DNA from: Eriocheir sinensis
Lineage: Eukaryota; Arthropoda; Malacostraca; Decapoda; Varunidae
Length of the DNA stretch: 64,000 nucleotides
Assembly: GCF_024679095.1 (NCBI RefSeq)
Contig: NC_066516.1
Location: 2,977,788-3,041,787 of the forward strand
Direction of reading: 5' to 3'
Both the position numbers and the translations under genes were made by a program. Position 1 is the first letter of the stretch; every line of letters starts with the position of its first letter. A model generated the notes under the pieces. That model saw only the letters and a list, made by a program, of their open reading frames with translations, was not told the origin of the DNA and searched no databases. Positions 49,735-63,433 of this stretch are shown piece by piece.

Positions 49735-49828
<94 letters not shown>
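49728..49828. repeat. (TAA)n microsatellite, tail of SINE-2 copy a
   Basis: About 33 TAA units continuous with the SINE 3' end and abutting a LINE B copy. Confidence 0.95.
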
Positions 49829-49832
49829 TAAA

Positions 49833-50372
49833 AAAAGCCCGCAAATCACTGCTTCTATAAAAAGAGTTAAGGTAAGTGGACAAAAGAGAGGTCAATTTCG
49901 GGAGGAGAGGTGTCCTGATACTCTCCTCTTGAAAAGTTCAAGTCGTAAGCAGGAGGAAATACAGATGAAGGAAGATTGTTCCAGAGTTTACCAGCGCGAG
50001 GGATGAAAGAGTGAAGATGCTGGTTGACTCTTGCATAAGGGATCTGGACAGTATAGGGATGAGCTTGAGTAGAAAGTCGTGTGCAGCGGGGCCGCGGGAG
50101 GGGGAGAGGCAAGCGGTTAGCAAGTTCAGAAGAGCAGTCAGCGTGAAAACATCGATAGAAGTTAGAAAGAGATGCAGCATGGCGCCGGAATTTAAGAGGT
50201 AGAAGACTGTCAGTAAGAGGAGAGGAGTTGATGAGACGAAGAGCCTTAGACTACTGTGTCTAAAAGTGCTGTGTGAGTGGAGCTCCCCCATAGCAACTGC
50301 GGGGGAAAAGAACTGGCGGAGACGGTACAGAACGCCCAACCTCGAGGAAGCTGATTTAGTGAGAGAAGAGTG
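49833..50372 (-). mobile_element. LINE family B, 3' fragment
   Basis: Minus strand: RT C-terminus with PRPRCTRLSTQAHPYTVQ and GKLWNNLPSSVFPPAYDLN, then the short B 3' UTR. Truncated at about 50372 in the thumb. A deletion near 50290 removes about 60 bp found in the 22755-25836 copy. Confidence 0.85.
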
Positions 50373-50399
50373 AAGTTAAATTACACACATAGTGAATTG

Positions 50400-50401
<2 letters not shown>

Positions 50402-50460
<59 letters not shown>
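50402..50460. repeat. (CA)n microsatellite
   Basis: About 29 CA units. Confidence 0.95.
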
Positions 50461-50465
<5 letters not shown>

Positions 50466-51530
50466 CTGCCTCGTCCCGAAGCAAAAATAAAGTTGTAATA
50501 TGCTGGTGATCATTATCGTTGCATGGAAACTGGATTTCTCTAGTCTAAACTTTTAGAAATGCCTGGTCTGTGAGTTCATATGAAAAATGTGACCACGCCA
50601 CTCTTACTTTTTAATTTACCAAACATAGGAATGGCACGGCATTGATTAAAATACCTTTAAGTGACGGTACATACAGCATTATATCACGGCATACTTGCCG
50701 TTGAGTCCGGTGAAACATAAATTTTCCCTGGTGGCCACGTGAAGCAACTCAGCTCAGTAACCGTCAGGAGACAGAATAAGCAGCGCCAGCTTTCCATCAA
50801 CTCCCGGGCAGCACTGAACAATGAATACGAAGTATGTTCTTGAGTTTAAAAGTATTACGACGGAATCATTAACCGAAAGAACAGATATGAAAAAAATACG
50901 ATTTTAGGCTGCATTTTGACATTATTCAGTTATATTTAGAAGATTTTGTTAGTTAACCTATTAATCAAGGCGTAAAACCTGGCGCATTTCCCTCTGTTAT
51001 CACGTTCTCTGTTACCTGTCGATCAGCTTCTCAAGTGCCTCTCCAGTGGCGGGCTGCTCCGTGCAAGACGCATTTGGGCCACTCGTTCCTTATCTCCTTC
51101 TCCGAATCACGGCACTTGACTCTTCCGCTTAGGAACTGCGTTTGAACATTCACACTTATTGCGACATGCCCTTTTACCTAAAATTCAGTAGATATAACTA
51201 TCGTTAATTACCAAGTATGAGGTTCAGTTACCAATCTCATGAGTGGTTCCCTATAACACACCGCACATCTTGGAACGAAACTCAAACCTTGACTCTTGAT
51301 AAATCACGGTGGAACATAGGACAAGTCAATATTATTTGTTATGTTTCGTCGTTTTACCAAGGATACACCTGGGATGGGAGGAGAACCGCTTATTCTATCT
51401 TCTTCGAGGGAGAGCTTACAATTCTCACCATTTGAGGCGTTGATTAAAGTTATCTATGAAAATTTATGGAGTTTTACTTCCAGTGACGAAGAGCCAGTCA
51501 AACAAAATGATATACGCAATCGTTTAGAAT
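50461..51530. other. Unannotated stretch
   Basis: No exon, splice pair or mobile-element boundary recognised. Confidence 0.5.
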
Positions 51531-51531
51531 G

Positions 51532-51542
51532 TGTGTGTGTGT

Positions 51543-51598
<56 letters not shown>
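51532..51598. repeat. (GT)n microsatellite followed by (TGTA)n
   Basis: GT run, then imperfect TATG/TGTA units to about 51668. Confidence 0.95.
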
Positions 51599-51602
<4 letters not shown>

Positions 51603-51669
51603 TATCTGTTCATGCATGTATGTATTGATGTATGTATGTATGTGTGTATGCATGTATGTATGTATGCAT

Positions 51670-54530
51670 CTTCTATCTATCTCTCCCTATAATTTATATT
51701 ATATGATTACACATGCCGTATGACCCATATTAGTTGAGGTTTAACCGTGATTCTAAACATGAATTCCCTTTTTCAAAGTATGACAAATATGAATGACCTC
51801 AAAGCAAAGTTTTAATCCTTTTTTAATCCTTAAGAAAACATTAGTTTACATAATCAATATATATCTACTTTACACTATACACATATAAGTAATAACTCTA
51901 CAGCCACAGTGCTGCTTTACCTTTTACATAATCATCGAAGTTAACTCTCGAAATGAATTTCGGGGTGAAAAAAGAAAAAGCTTATTCAAGAGAAAACGTA
52001 TCACCCACCACATTGCCCATAATTATATTTTGGAAGTGGTCATCATTCATCCATTTTTTTTCTCGTATTTTATCAGGAAGTGGCTGAACTACCCCTGCGT
52101 GAACTAGGCATGGCCAGAGTCGAAACACTTCTAACCTCTTGTTCCCTCCTCTGAACGCACTCATGGTCTTCCTTCAAAGCACAAGAGGGTTTTCCTATGT
52201 TGCCACACTAAGACATCCAGTCAGTCAGTCTTTAAAATTCATTTCCAAAAATCTAATGTTTTATCAGAGTTTTCCAGAAGTTAATCACTTTGTGATTTTC
52301 AACTAATGATGTTCTCATATGTATTTGGTAACTATATGTTAATATGTTTTACAGACACTTAAGTAACTGAGAGGTAGACAGACAGACGGAGGGGCGGACG
52401 GACAACGACAAAAACATTATTGCAGCGAGGCGGACGGCGATTAAAGTCCTAGAAGGCATCTCAGACCCTGCAGTACAGATGGCCTGACCAAAAAACTCCA
52501 CCGATCCCGGTAACAAGCCGCGATGACTTTGATCAACTCATCCTCGCGGACAAACGAAAGCCTTGCCATATTTAATATCATCTTGTTACAGGTGGTGACC
52601 TATTTCTCTTACTCATGACGTCACTGAGAATAATTTTAACTCTTCCCCGTGGCAAGTCAACAAATATAAATAACCTACACGCACCGACATAGATCTTCCA
52701 CTTGATAATTTCAAATATATATTGTTGTTTTCATCGGAAATAGCATTTCAGAGCATATGACAGATTTATCCTCGTCAGATAATCCTTCTATACGTTATGA
52801 CAGATAGATGATCTTAAGGTCAGAGTCCGGCAAAGATCAAGGTATGCTGTACCGCCATTGATTATGGGTGAACCAATCTAAAATGTATGTCCTGATGTAG
52901 TGGTTGGATGTGCATCATCATACCTTAACCCCCCCCCCCTTTTTTTTTTTACTCCCCCAATCCCCCGTTCAACATTTTGACTTTTATAACTTCATTATGG
53001 TGCTTCCACTTTCAAATTAATTAGGTTAACAACATTCTTGGTGGGCTTCAAAAGCTCAGAATGTTTTTTTTGTGTCACTTGTAACATTTTACGTTTTATA
53101 ATTAAACAAATACGTAAGGTGTTTTATTTAAAAATATCAAAATCAGTGTTCACATACATAACAAAAAAGATCTGTACTCTTAAATGATCATTCATCTTGC
53201 TTCTAATTTTGTTTCATTATAATCAAATAAAAACTGGCCGAGATATAAAGTTCAAATTTTTTTTTCAAGATCCGAGCTGATAAAGTGCTCAATGTGTGGC
53301 GTCATATTATGAAGATATTTTACGCATATACGTTGTGTTTTATGATATACATTATACCTGTAAGTTTAGCTGTATTTATAGCTAATTGAGCTCCTATTAC
53401 CTCTTTGCCCTCCATAGAGGCAAGGTATTATCTCGTCTGTGAGACGTGTCATTTCCTTCATCTTCTCCTCGCTCCTCCTGTAATCGCTGCTTATTTGCCC
53501 TCCTTGCCTCAGCACTCTTCACTCTAGGTCACTTCAGAGCTACATTATTTTTTGAAGACCAAGTCATTACTCTGAAAAATGCCATACAAGCAGCAAGTCG
53601 CTTCAAGGCAAGTTGGGCCTGGCTGCGACAGAGATATACAAACCTTCTCGCTCAGTGAAGGCTGGCAGCCTATTGGTGTTCTTTGTCTCTTGTATGTGTC
53701 ACTTGTCTACATGCCAGAAACCACCGGATGATTTGTGCAGTTTTTGAAAGTTTTTGTCTTGAAAAGTAAATTGAGTGAGTGGGGGGAGGTGAATAATACA
53801 TACACATCGATATAATTATTGCGGATAACGGACTAAAACTTTGACAAAATACAGGCAAAAGGCTAACCATTACACATAATTTTTTTCACAGTTTTCGTGA
53901 TCTTTTTCGTTTTTTTCTCGATTTCTGTAGTTGGATTTTCTTATTGACGTATTCCCTGCCCTGAAAAAATTATGATTTTGTGACACCCCTAGCATGGTGA
54001 GGACAGAGAGGGCACTGATGTTGCGAAACGAGGTCTGATTACCCAGTTGAAAGAAAAAATGCATTTGAGTCAGTCAGTTTTCACATTATTTTAATCACAG
54101 TTTCATTGCACTGTTAGACCGTTTAGAGTAAATTGCGACTGAATATATATCATAAGATTTTTGACATTCTGCGCCTTTTTAATTTATACGAAAAAATCAA
54201 TAACTTCTTCTGTCTGGTTAGTCTTAGAGAAAAAACTTGGGATGGCATATCCCATTTGTCTTGCTTTTTTTTTTTATCAGTGTTTTACCTGAGTCTCTGA
54301 AAGGCCTTGTAGAATGTGGGGACAGAACTTGCAACATAACATGAAACAAAACTTTCTGCTCAATTAATCTTAAGAGACGAGTAACTAACGAACTTTTCTG
54401 ACTAAAAGTTACGACCATGTCATATAAACAACGTGCTCTGATTTAACCACCAGCGAGAGAGAGAGATTTTTTTTCTTTACAAAGTTTGATATTTGGTTCA
54501 AAGATAGAGAAAAAAATGTAGCCCACAGAT
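51670..54530. other. Unannotated sequence upstream of the SLC5-like gene
   Basis: About 2.9 kb of AT-rich sequence. I see no coding exon; candidate frames (for example 53446-53658) show no family motif. A C run and T run lie at 52929-52951. Confidence 0.5.
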
Positions 54531-54699
54531 CGGATCTGGTATGCGAGTATATAATATATTTCGAAAATATGGTTCAACAGATAACAGGCACTTAAGTTTT
54601 TCTTGAAAGTGTAGCTCGTTCCATGTCATTTTCGGAAAGTGAGTTATCGACGAGCGCACACATCAGCTGGAGCAGTGTAGATAAGGCCAAAGTGTACTG

Positions 54700-54933
54700 A
54701 TTAACAAGTCGTAACAATACCTAGTACTAACTGGGGGGAGCGGAATTTCAGGAAGGTGGAGCGTGCGCAGTGAGAGTGTGGGGAAAGATTTAATGAGCGC
54801 AGGCGCTGCAACAGCAGCGAGTTACGGGTGAGCAGGGACTAGCGACGAGCATAAGCAGTGTACGGCGTGGCATTCACCAAGAAGGGAGTGCAAGTTACAG
54901 TACTCGAGAGACTCTCGGCAGCAGCTCGGCAAC
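54700..54933 (+). promoter_or_regulatory. Probable promoter and 5' UTR of the SLC5-like gene
   Basis: A locally GC-richer stretch (GCGTGCGCAGTGAGAG near 54760-54778) precedes the start codon. CGCAGTGAG loosely resembles an arthropod initiator. The transcription start is not determined. Confidence 0.35.
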
Positions 54934-55029
54934 ATGGCGGATGAGACGGGGGAGAAAATGCCTATGAAGTGGCCAGACATTCTGGTAGTTGTCTTGTACT
55001 TCGTCTTCGTCCTGGCTGTTGGCCTTTTC
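54934..55029 (+). CDS. SLC5-type sodium/solute cotransporter, first coding exon
   Basis: SLC5 proteins (SGLT/SMIT type) move glucose, myo-inositol or similar solutes together with sodium across the plasma membrane. The exon encodes 32 residues: a short hydrophilic N-terminus (MADETGEKMPMKWPD) and the first membrane segment ILVVVLYFVFVLAVGLF. The WPDI..V.LYF..V.AVGL pattern is that of TM1 in this family. The sequence around ATG is GCAACATGG, a good start context. The frame meets a phase-0 donor, TTC|GTAAGT, at 55030. Later exons (GYFLAGR, ASNIGS..F) are not visible in the window. Which SLC5 member it is cannot be said. Confidence 0.7.
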
Positions 55030-55942
<913 letters not shown>

Positions 55943-55967
55943 GGGTTGGCAAAAACCAATGTTTTTT

Positions 55968-56056
55968 TAAACCTTTTTTTTTTTGGTTTAAACCAGTTTT
56001 TTTTGGTTTAAACCAGTTTTTTTTGGTTTAGACCACAATTTTTTTTTTTTTTTTTA
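55968..56056. repeat. Short tandem TTTTTTTGGTTTAAACCAG units
   Basis: Three to four units of about 21 bp each containing GGTTTAAACCAG, itself a palindrome, followed by a T run. Confidence 0.85.
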
Positions 56057-56287
56057 GCTTTTCAGTATGTTTATTCCAGTAATTCTATCCGTATATACAT
56101 ATATGAGTTTGAAAAGGAATTATAGATAGATTTAGAGATGGATTTAGCAAAATATTCATTTCATCTTCATACAATCTGTAAGAGGCAAAATGCAGCTTCT
56201 CCAACATGCTTTTTAATTGCAATGTTAAAGAGTAGTAAAACATGAAAGACCTCTTCTAATTTTCCAGTTGCATGCTACAAAAACAGT

Positions 56288-56535
56288 TGAGAGAGAGAGA
56301 GAGAGAGACTCGCCATCGTCAGCAAGCACCCTCCCGATTAGAGCAAGGTCATTACAGTCGATCTCTGGGTACTGCCAGGACCTCACACACCACACCACCC
56401 CATCACTCTTGCTCAAAAGGGGACAGTAACCACTCCTTGTCAGCGGAAAAATCCTGACTTGAGCGGGGTCCGAGCCTAGTCTACCAGTCCGGAGTCTGAC
56501 AGGGCAGAGCTTTATCCACTGAGTTATCGGACTGG
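56288..56535 (-). mobile_element. tRNA-derived SINE-2, copy b
   Basis: Minus strand: head GATAACTCAGTGGATAAAGC, degenerate B box GGCTCGGACCCC, body GGTCCTGGCAGTACCCAGAG and ATCGGGAGGGTGCTTGCTG. The tail runs into (TC)n (GA on the + strand, 56288-56308). Confidence 0.85.
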
Positions 56536-56539
56536 TGTG

Positions 56540-56806
56540 TGTATTTCGCCACGGCCTGATCACGAATTGGACCCGCAATCACCAGCAAGTACCCTCCCAA
56601 TTAGAGCAACTGCAAGGCTCATTAATCGATGTTTGGGTACGGTCAGGACCTCACACAGCACACACCTCATCCCCCTTGCTCAAAGGGGGACAGTAACCAC
56701 TCCTAGTCAGCGGAAAAAAATGGGCCTGAGCGGGGCTCGAACCGCCGCCTGTCAGGCCGAGAAGCCTGGCAGCGCAGCGCTTTACCGACTAAGCTATCAG
56801 AGGAAT
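56540..56806 (-). mobile_element. tRNA-derived SINE-2, copy c
   Basis: Minus strand: head GATAGCTTAGTCGGTAAAGC, clear B box GGTTCGAGCCCC, then the SINE-2 body. The tail reads GGCGAAATACACACACC. (AC)n on the same strand precedes the head (GT on the + strand, 56814-56880). Confidence 0.85.
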
Positions 56807-56809
56807 GTT

Positions 56810-56813
<4 letters not shown>

Positions 56814-56880
<67 letters not shown>
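56814..56880. repeat. (GT)n microsatellite, 5' flank of SINE-2 copy c
   Basis: About 33 GT units; (AC)n on the SINE's sense strand. Confidence 0.95.
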
Positions 56881-56883
<3 letters not shown>

Positions 56884-57198
56884 GAATTATATCTAATTAT
56901 ATCTCAAAAAGTCTATAGTCCACGCAACTTTATATTTGAATAATCAAAATCAAAAATATGTTCCGGCAAGAATCAGTCGCTTCAGGGTGGGAAGAGATTT
57001 AGACTTCACGCCGCTGAAACACTAGCCTTGGACATATATTTTATATATAATTTTTCAATAGCGTATATCGTAGAACATTTAATTTATTATAATACGAAAA
57101 ATCAGAAATTTATTAACAACTGATGAGAATCCATTTCCTCAAAATACTTTAAAGCTTACAGTCTGTCACGGTAACTCTGGCTGCATTTGTTTGTGATT

Positions 57199-58330
57199 TC
57201 CAATGAGGTATGTATATTCACTGAGGCCCGTACCAAGAGCCACGAAGGTTTAGCGACGAAGATCGAAGGGAAGGGCGGTGCGTACCTATAGTCACTAGCA
57301 TTTTTGGAACGAAGGTCTGCGGGAGAGACGAAGGGAAGGCAAGGTCTACAGAGTTGCCAGCCAGTGGGTGTCACCAGCGACCTGGTCTCAGGGCCCAAGA
57401 AGCTTGAACTATTCTTTCAATTATCATAAATGACCAGTGTTTCCCTGGGACTTGTAACAATTAACGCTTCATACAATAAGTGATACTGTTGATAATAAAA
57501 ATGTACTTCAGCATTCTCTTTGTTTTGATTATTGGTAAACGAGAGTAAGTGAATGACCGATGCAGGTTTTTCCTCTTTAAAATCCTTTCTTGCATGAAAG
57601 CCTTGCGAAATCAAGCAGAACTGAACTTTTAGAAAAATTATATTTGTATTACAATATTTGCTGAGTACCTGCATTGTGTGCATTAGTCTCGCCTCTGACG
57701 GAATTTATTAAGTGTTTGGGTCCGCTTCCAACTTACTACACTCCACCCTCAAATGACTGCTGCATTTTATTTGGGGTGGACCAAGACCTTATGTGGATGC
57801 CTGCCGCCATGAAGAGGGTGGGCAGGTCAATGGTGATGGGGTTTGAGGTCAGAGGTTGAGGGCGGAGCGTAACACTGGAAGCTGAAGCCAGCGTCCCCCC
57901 GGAAGATCAAACAATGAATGCTACGGTTTCTGTCGAGACGCTTGACTTTTTAAGGTTTTTGATAAATTCCGTCAAAGGCGAGACTGATACACCCAAAGCA
58001 GGTACACAGCAAATATTGTAATATAGATATAATTTTTTTGAAAAGCTCAATGCTGCTTGATTTCGAAGGGCTTTCATGCAGGAAAGATTTTTAAATAGAA
58101 CCTTGCATCGGTCATTTATTTTCTCTCGTTTACCAATAAATTAAAAAACGAGAATGATCAACAACATTTTTGTTAACAAAAGTATCACTTGCTGTATTGA
58201 AGTGTAATTGTTACAAGTCTCAGAGAAACACAGGTAATTTAGGATAATTGAAAGAATAGTTCAAGCTTCGTGGGCCCTGATACTCGGTCACTGGTGACAC
58301 CTGCTAAGAATGAATATACCCCATTGTAGG
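57199..58330. repeat. Large inverted repeat with about 370-bp arms
   Basis: The left arm core 57365-57712 and right arm 57954-58310 are inverted copies at roughly 80-85 % by eye. Shared blocks include GAAGCTTGAACTATTCTTTC, GACTTGTAACAATTA, TTGGTAAACGAGAG, GCATGAAAGC and GACGGAATTTAT. The outer edge (ATGAGGTATGTATATTCA) also matches at the right, so the left arm contains an insertion of about 140 bp (57223-57365). The 240-bp spacer has no recognised gene. Confidence 0.85.
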
Positions 58331-58387
58331 TGACCATACATTTCATATAATTTGTTGACTTGATAATAGTAATAATAATACACCTAA

Positions 58388-58392
58388 TATTA

Positions 58393-58466
<74 letters not shown>

Positions 58467-58541
58467 TATATTAATATTAATAATAATGAAAAATAATATT
58501 GATGATAGTAATGTTATTATTTTTTTTTTCATTATTACAAG

Positions 58542-58608
<67 letters not shown>

Positions 58609-58610
58609 TA
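58388..58610. repeat. (TAA)n and (TTA)n tracts facing each other
   Basis: A TAA tract (58388-58468) and a TTA tract (58543-58608) are complementary and 75 bp apart, so this can fold back. Confidence 0.95.
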
Positions 58611-58639
58611 TTTATCTATTTATTTATTTATTTTACGTT

Positions 58640-58712
58640 TTCGCCTATAGCTCTCTTGATAGGGCCTGATGGTCGGCCCCAGCCCCTTGTGGCGCAGGCA
58701 AGTGTTTATTAT
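58640..58712 (-). mobile_element. SINE-1 body fragment
   Basis: Contains GGGCCTGATGGTCGGCCC and GGCGCAGGCAAGTGTTTAT, matching 45210-45262. No head is attached. Confidence 0.6.
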
Positions 58713-58844
58713 TATTACATTCATTATTATAAACCTCGAAGATGACAATAGTAATGATAATATTAACAAAAATAATAATGACTATAGCAGTGATGATGAC
58801 TATTATTTTAACATGGTAACCATAATGTTGTCCACTTCAGTAAT

Positions 58845-59010
58845 TATTGTTCCACTGCGGGACAAGAGCCTTTCCCAACGTTATCTTCCTCTCTCTGTGT
58901 CTGATGTTAGTGTACACCATCCCGCTCCTCAAAATGCTTTAATTTCACCCGTGATTCGAACCCGGGCCCGCAGAGTCGTAGCCAGGTACACTAACCACTA
59001 CTCCAAGGAA
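58845..59010 (-). mobile_element. tRNA-like SINE head fragment
   Basis: Minus strand: AGTAGTGGTTAGTGTACC (A-box-like) and CCCGGGTTCGAATCACG (B box) with tRNA-like spacing. The short body downstream differs from the other SINEs here. Confidence 0.55.
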
Positions 59011-59325
59011 ATATTCAATGCCTATCTTGATTCCTATGTATCTCACTAACTTCTTAAATATTTATTCTAAGCAAGTCGTAAATAATTTCGGAGATAGTGT
59101 GTCGCCTTCCTTAACTCCTTTCTTCTTAGTGGAATCTTCTCACTTTTTTATGGAATTTAGTTGTTGCCGTGCTGTTTCAAAAGGCCTATACATTTTTCAA
59201 CAACTTTATGTAGGCTCACCTACTTTCTGCCTCCTCAGTGCCTGTATGACTGTTGACGTTTTAGCTGGGTACATGCTTTTTCATAATGTATGAAAGTCAT
59301 GCATAGTGTATTAATGGAGTTGGCT
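59010..59325 (-). mobile_element. RTE-clade LINE RT fragment (palm core)
   Basis: Minus strand: IHYEKA (YEKAFDS block), ALRRQKVGEP, KKKGVKEGDTLSPKLFTTCL, IFKKLVRYIGI. The (K/R)QGD.(I/L)SPKLFT block is diagnostic of RTE-type RTs, while other LINEs here read PQGSVLGP. Frames are broken by stops and shifts. Confidence 0.75.
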
Positions 59326-59469
59326 TTTAGCAATATAACAAATTTGTTTTCACTTGCCGGAATCCTAAGACTGTTCGTTGCCAGGGTCAGATTTCATAGT
59401 TGATGTAATAGTACCCAAACGTTGTTAAATCCCCTAAATTGGAGGAGGTCTGGTCGCCGTTGCCGCCCT

Positions 59470-60012
59470 GGCCAATTGCTCCATCGCTGCTGGAGATTTA
59501 GCCTTGCAATAGAGATTTACGTAATTTTTGGTAACTTTAAAACTCATTTCTCTTTTTTAAGTTCTTTAGCTATTTATGCTGAAATTTCTTGGTTTGTCAC
59601 TCCGTGTGTCTATGACAAGTTTCTGATCAGTATGTTAGGACTGGCAGAATACATTCATTGCACACCCCTCTCTTCAGGGAGGGTATACTAGGTTACTATT
59701 CATTATAATATTTTGTTAACTCAAAGCACTCCATTTTATTCATTCTCTTTCTAAATTATTTTTTCGTGGGTTGGATTTCCATTAATTAATTATTTCTACT
59801 AGATATGTGTATTACTCTGCTCTCCCACGTGTTTCGTTATCGATCATTACTTGTTCTATAGCCAACTAATTCTAACATGACTTTTGTTTCCTTCATATTC
59901 ATTTTCAGTCTTAGTCTCAGACTTCCCCCTCTTTGTGGAATTCTTCGATCATTTCTTTTTAGTTTTCTTCAGAATCACTTGGGAAGACATCTGCGACTCT
60001 GATTTTTTTTTA
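59470..60012 (-). mobile_element. RTE-clade LINE RT fragment (catalytic site to C-terminus)
   Basis: Minus strand from about 60010: RVADVFPSDSEE in the place of RFADDIVLFS, KEMIEEFHKEGESLRL, LKMNMKETKVM, EYTYL, NNLERE, LKRGVCNECILPVLTY and SET. Order and spacing follow RTE ORF2. It lies upstream, on its own strand, of the palm-core fragment that should precede it, so the two are rearranged or belong to two copies. Confidence 0.75.
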
Positions 60013-60019
60013 CAGTTTC

Positions 60020-61685
60020 TTTTTCATCGAAAATCCAGTTAACTTTGATATGAGTCCATTACTTTAACGTCGTTGGTATACTCTCGTGCTCTCTACACAC
60101 ATTTTAGACATGCTGTCTTTAATTTGTAATATTTAACTTAATTAAGTTTTGATAAGTAAAGATGTGTCTACCTATCCCTTTCCATCCACCTCTCCGGACA
60201 GTGTGCGTGCCTGTTACATCTTTTACTCTGGATGTTTATCGCCCCTACAGCTGCGCCACAGGCGTGGGCACACCACCCATCCCTTCTTGTAAACACTCGA
60301 GCAAAGCTTGTCGGTATATTCTTGACTCGGGAACCCGTGATCATAACTGATGGTAAGCCATAAATGCTGAAGCAGCTACTGGCTGGGGATATTCTCGCAG
60401 TTAATTGACAAATGTAATGTGTGGACACGGAGCTTCCCCGACGGATAAACATTCCCCTGGGACGGCACAACATCCTGACCACCTGTAAGTCTCCAGAGGT
60501 GGTAAACAACTTGTAATCGTCTATCGCTACTTTAAGGATGAAAAATGTTTAGTCACACATGGCCATCAGTTAACGTGTTCGAACATGACAGGGACAGTCC
60601 TAAGCCTGAAAACGGTAGCTGTCAACCATACATCATCACACGTAAGCGATCCAGGTAACATCCTGCTGGGGATTCCTGGGGAAGCAATGGGAAGTCCCGA
60701 CGCCACGGCCACGTCCTTCACGATGAGAGCTTTGGGATATAAGCGTACATGCATAATTTTTTTTTTTTATTCATTTTCAGAATCGAAGCATACGTTTTCC
60801 TTTACTCACAAAGTACACTTGAATTTGTTTCACATTTACACTGTTAGGCATCCAAATGAATATATAATAGAAACGTTTACAAGAGGAAGGTGGCAGATGC
60901 CTAAGGTTGGGCGCCTGTATAGTTGCTATCACTATGCGTGTACTGAGGTGCAGCGCATCATGGGGTTGTCCATAAATGACCTTAAGACTTCAGAACTTCG
61001 ATATCTAAACTATCTCAACCCCATACCTGTTAAAACCTAGGGAGCCACTAAGCTGAAAATTTGCCTTTGTATCTACGGTGAAGCAGGAACAAAGACTTCT
61101 CCGAGACATCAGGGTGACCAGGTGACATTGCCTGGACTCCTCAGTTACCCGCTAATAGACTCAATGTTGAGTGGCCTGGACACCATACAGTATGTCTAAT
61201 CTATCTTCCTTACTGTCTTAAGGGTGGACGAGGCGGCACGCCCAAGGCGTATGCCCCCATTGACTGATTGATTAATTACTCTAAGCGGACAAACCAAAGT
61301 AGATTGGAAGGCCAGTGGACTGGATTCACAATCTTATCATAATAATTAAGGAAAAAACTGAACGATGACTATGCTACGAGACCGTTTCACTGATATAATA
61401 AACAGGAAAAAGACAATCAAGGGAGATAAGCTTTGAAAATGTGGAATACCAAGAGACTGGTCAACCGGAAACCGATAAAAAAACGTTCATCTCCCTGTCC
61501 TCCACCATTAAATAAAGTTTTCTCGCTTGCAGGGCGGTAAACAACCCTTCAGCATGAACACCACACATACCAGTCTCTCTCGTGGAGTCCAAGTAAACCG
61601 TGGAGCGTTTCATGTTAGACTTATGAACTCCCATGTTCATGAAGTGGAGCAGTGGATATAATAAGGAAATAATAATTAAGTGGTG
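60020..61685. other. Unannotated stretch
   Basis: No family recognised. A frame at 60585-61040 is open but crosses a T10 run and a CTTTTCAG-like site near 60781 and has no motif I know. Confidence 0.5.
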
Positions 61686-61690
61686 GTAAT

Positions 61691-61741
<51 letters not shown>

Positions 61742-61756
61742 ATAATTACTGATAAC

Positions 61757-61838
<82 letters not shown>

Positions 61839-61895
61839 TGATATTAATAGCTTTATTATTATTACTATTATATTACCATTATTATTTTTATTACC

Positions 61896-61955
<60 letters not shown>

Positions 61956-61962
61956 ATTACTG

Positions 61963-61997
<35 letters not shown>

Positions 61998-62043
61998 TGC
62001 AGTAGTAGTAGTAGTAGTAATTGCAGTAGTAGTAGTAGTAGTA
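61691..62043. repeat. Cluster of (GAT)n, (TAA)n, (TTA)n and (TAG)n
   Basis: (GAT)n 61691-61733, (TAA)n 61760-61838, (TTA)n 61899-61953, (TAG)n 61965-62043. The middle two are complementary. Confidence 0.95.
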
Positions 62044-62154
62044 GATGGTTGTCGGCCACAGTCATTGGCGGGGTGGGGCCAATGAATTGCTTTGTGAAAG
62101 GATATGAGAGAATATACCGCTCAAAACGCAACTCTAATAGATGGATGCCCGTAG

Positions 62155-63254
<1,100 letters not shown>

Positions 63255-63433
63255 CAAAAGTTCATTCAGCATTTAGTAGATTAGAAAGAGGCCGTAATAA
63301 AAGTAGGCTAGTAATTTAAATAATAAGAGACAGGATGTGTAAGAAAACGTTTACAGATATTATTGTAGGAAAACGGCCAACACAGGGTGACAGATAAATA
63401 AATAAAAAATATTAGATGTGCAGCAGAAGCTTA

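Noticed and set aside
53446..53658. 70-residue + frame upstream of the SLC5-like exon
   Set aside because: No recognised motif, no splice support; looks like chance.
60585..61040. 151-residue + frame
   Set aside because: Crosses a poly(T) run, no homology I recognise.
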